A DNA stretch of 64,000 nt, from contig CAZGWE010000001.1 of assembly GCA_964529405.1 (NCBI GenBank), positions 36,965-100,964 of the forward strand, in the 5' to 3' direction. This document shows positions 62,911 to 64,000 of this stretch, piece after piece. Within the stretch, counting starts at the first letter, position 1; every line of letters begins with the position of its first letter. The position numbers and the translations under genes are program-made. The stretch is from CAZGWE01 sp964529405. Its GTDB lineage: Bacteria > Patescibacteriota > UBA1384 > XYA2-FULL-43-10 > 1-14-0-10-43-13. The notes beneath the pieces are model-generated. The model was not told the origin of the DNA, ran no database searches, and was given only the letters and a program-made list of their open reading frames with translations.

Positions 62911-63777
62911 ATGATAGCTAAAATTAAACAAAGGGCGGCAGTATTGTTTAGCCCCAATATCGCCCGCCTTTTTCTTTTTTTACTAGTCTTGTTTGCCGGC
63001 CTGGCCGGCCTGTATTTATTTGGCGGAGCTTCGGTATCGAATACGCCGGAATCCGATTCATCAATGGTCAAGATCTCCGCCCAGCCGGAGGAGAACCACT
63101 TAAGCCAGGTTGATAGCGTCAATGAGATAAAAGGGGTAAAGATAAATGAAGATAGCGGCCCCGCCGGTTCTGCGTCAAGCCCAAAATCCGTCTGTCTTGA
63201 TCCGGGGCATGGCGGCGACGATCCGGGGGCGATGAAGGGTAAGGTTATTGAGCGTGACATCAACCTGATCGCGGCTAAAAAAGTAGGCGAGCTTCTTGAA
63301 GCCCAAGATTATGCCGTTTTTATGACCCGGACGACAAACGCTGAAGGCCTTTCCAAACAGGACCGTTATTCTTTTTGCAACGGCAATAATGCTTCGGTTC
63401 TAGTCGCAGTCCACCACAACACCTATACGAGCAGCAAAATTAATTATACGACGGCCCTTTACTACTCCAGCCACGACCAACCGCTGGCAGAAAGTGTTGC
63501 CCGGTCAGTCTCCGCCGCCTTAAAACTGGAAAACAAGGGGATCGCCTGGTTCGACAACAGTGTCCTGTCAAAATCGAAAATGCCCGCTATCTTCAGCGAA
63601 GCATTTTTTATGACCAACGGCACCGAGTACACCAAACTGGCCGACAAGGATTATTCCCGTCTCGATAAAGAAGCGGAGGGCATTGTTGAAGGCATCACCA
63701 ACTATTTCGCCGACCCGGCCAAATTTACCCCCTCTTTCACCTCCGAAGAGCTCAAACTGGATCGGAGTGATTGGTGA
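62911..63777 (+). CDS. N-acetylmuramoyl-L-alanine amidase (Amidase_3)
   Basis: Cleaves the stem peptide from the glycan strand. The 288-aa protein has an N-terminal membrane helix (LFLFLLVLFAGLAGLYLF), a linker, and the zinc amidase domain: His in LDPGHGGDDPG, Glu in VIERDINLIAAKKV, His in VAVHHNTY, and the catalytic Glu in IFSEAFFMTN. The start at 62911 (MIAKIKQRAAV) follows GGAG by 4 bases; the ATG at 62902 lacks a ribosome site. Confidence 0.94.
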   Translation: MIAKIKQRAAVLFSPNIARLFLFLLVLFAGLAGLYLFGGASVSNTPESDSSMVKISAQPEENHLSQVDSVNEIKGVKINEDSGPAGSASSPKSVCLDPGHGGDDPGAMKGKVIERDINLIAAKKVGELLEAQDYAVFMTRTTNAEGLSKQDRYSFCNGNNASVLVAVHHNTYTSSKINYTTALYYSSHDQPLAESVARSVSAALKLENKGIAWFDNSVLSKSKMPAIFSEAFFMTNGTEYTKLADKDYSRLDKEAEGIVEGITNYFADPAKFTPSFTSEELKLDRSDW

Positions 63778-63854
63778 GTCCGGGTTAACGCCCGATGCGT
63801 AACTCTTTTTCATTCTGTCATTCCGGACTCCGGATATGATTATGCTGTAGGGTA

Positions 63855-63883
63855 TTGAACTTTTTTAATATTTATGTTACAAT
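63855..63883 (+). promoter_or_regulatory. Promoter of the gene at the right edge
   Basis: TTGAAC, 17 bases, TACAAT, ending 34 bases before the ATG at 63918. Confidence 0.7.
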
Positions 63884-63917
63884 ACATCCATACTGTTTCT
63901 TCGGAAGGGATACAAAG

Positions 63918-64000
63918 ATGAGAGGTTGCAAGATCGACACAAGGAAGGTCAAGTTGGCCTTCCTTGGCAACTGCAAGGGCTGCCGCCAGTCATTGCAGTG
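63918..64000 (+). CDS. Cys-containing protein, N-terminal part only
   Basis: The frame runs off the right edge after 27 residues: MRGCKIDTRKVKLAFLGNCK continuing with GCRQSLQ. It has a good promoter and GGAAGGGA at 7 bases. The NCKGC pair suggests metal or iron-sulphur binding. Too short to name; format resembles the other single-gene units. Confidence 0.6.
   Translation, partial: MRGCKIDTRKVKLAFLGNCKGCRQSLQ

Overview
The window reads as one scaffold (seven runs of N) from a small-genome bacterium, most likely Patescibacteria/CPR of a Parcubacteria-like type. This is an inference from gene content: a short ProRS (409 aa), a short AlaRS with no C-terminal domain, an indirect GatCAB amidation route, a proS-rseP-frr-pyrH-tsf-rpsB cluster, a DUF5674 gene, an FtsA-like ATPase beside a large membrane-anchored surface protein, and no biosynthetic operons. 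Base composition is mid-range, and most genes lie on the minus strand.

Layout. 1-6.2 kb: a translation/membrane-protease operon, read leftwards from a promoter near 6.18 kb (rpsB, tsf, pyrH, frr, rseP, proS). 6.2-11 kb: rpmE, prfA and prmC on the plus strand, interleaved with isolated small unknown genes and a second, divergent 3' end of prfA. 11-18.4 kb: HtrA-type protease, YtxH/DUF948 pair, small MscS-like channel, gatB, HEPN-like gene, cyclophilin, gatA, gatC. 18.5-19.9 kb: a small gene and an orphan, highly structured transcript of about 740 nt with its own promoter and terminator. 19.9-31.9 kb: ligA (interrupted), small unknown genes, htpX/DUF4870/lemA, a large anchored protein, a C-terminal processing protease, and a coiled-coil C39-type peptidase with ftsX and ftsE. 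32-41.4 kb: secA, a variable small-gene block (Nudix, HIT, deoxyribosyltransferase-like, DUF5674 and others) punctuated by decayed copies of the hpf 3' end, then hpf, serS, lysS. 41.5-51.3 kb: greA, the elongasome genes (PBP2, mreD, mreC, mreB), mltG, ruvX, a surface protein and an FtsA-like ATPase. 51.7-64 kb: a Cys-rich small protein, alaS, a lytic transglycosylase, four tRNAs, an NrnA-like phosphoesterase, an MBL-fold protein, an S1 protein, a peptide-binding protein, secG, a heliorhodopsin, a second candidate ncRNA and an amidase.

The genes together cover translation (ribosomal proteins, release/recycling/elongation factors, tRNA charging and amidation), protein export (SecA, SecG), membrane quality control (RseP, HtpX, HtrA, CtpA), and wall growth and division (PBP2-MreBCD, FtsEX with a probable hydrolase, MltG, an SLT enzyme, an amidase, an FtsA-like protein). 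Single-gene units with strong Shine-Dalgarno sites, their own promoters and hairpin terminators are scattered between these operons and look like recently gained cargo.

The most unusual signals are: (1) the ~740-nt orphan structured RNA with a tRNA-like 3' domain; (2) a vocabulary of short palindromic or tandem 'words' that forms hairpins between genes and also sits in frame inside essential enzymes (gatA, gatB, ligA, alaS, prmC), including one 29-bp unit read in two different frames; (3) repeated divergent 3' ends of hpf and prfA flanking cargo genes; (4) a heliorhodopsin. Some breaks (ligA, ftsE, N gaps, the prfA duplicate) may be assembly artefacts and are marked as such.
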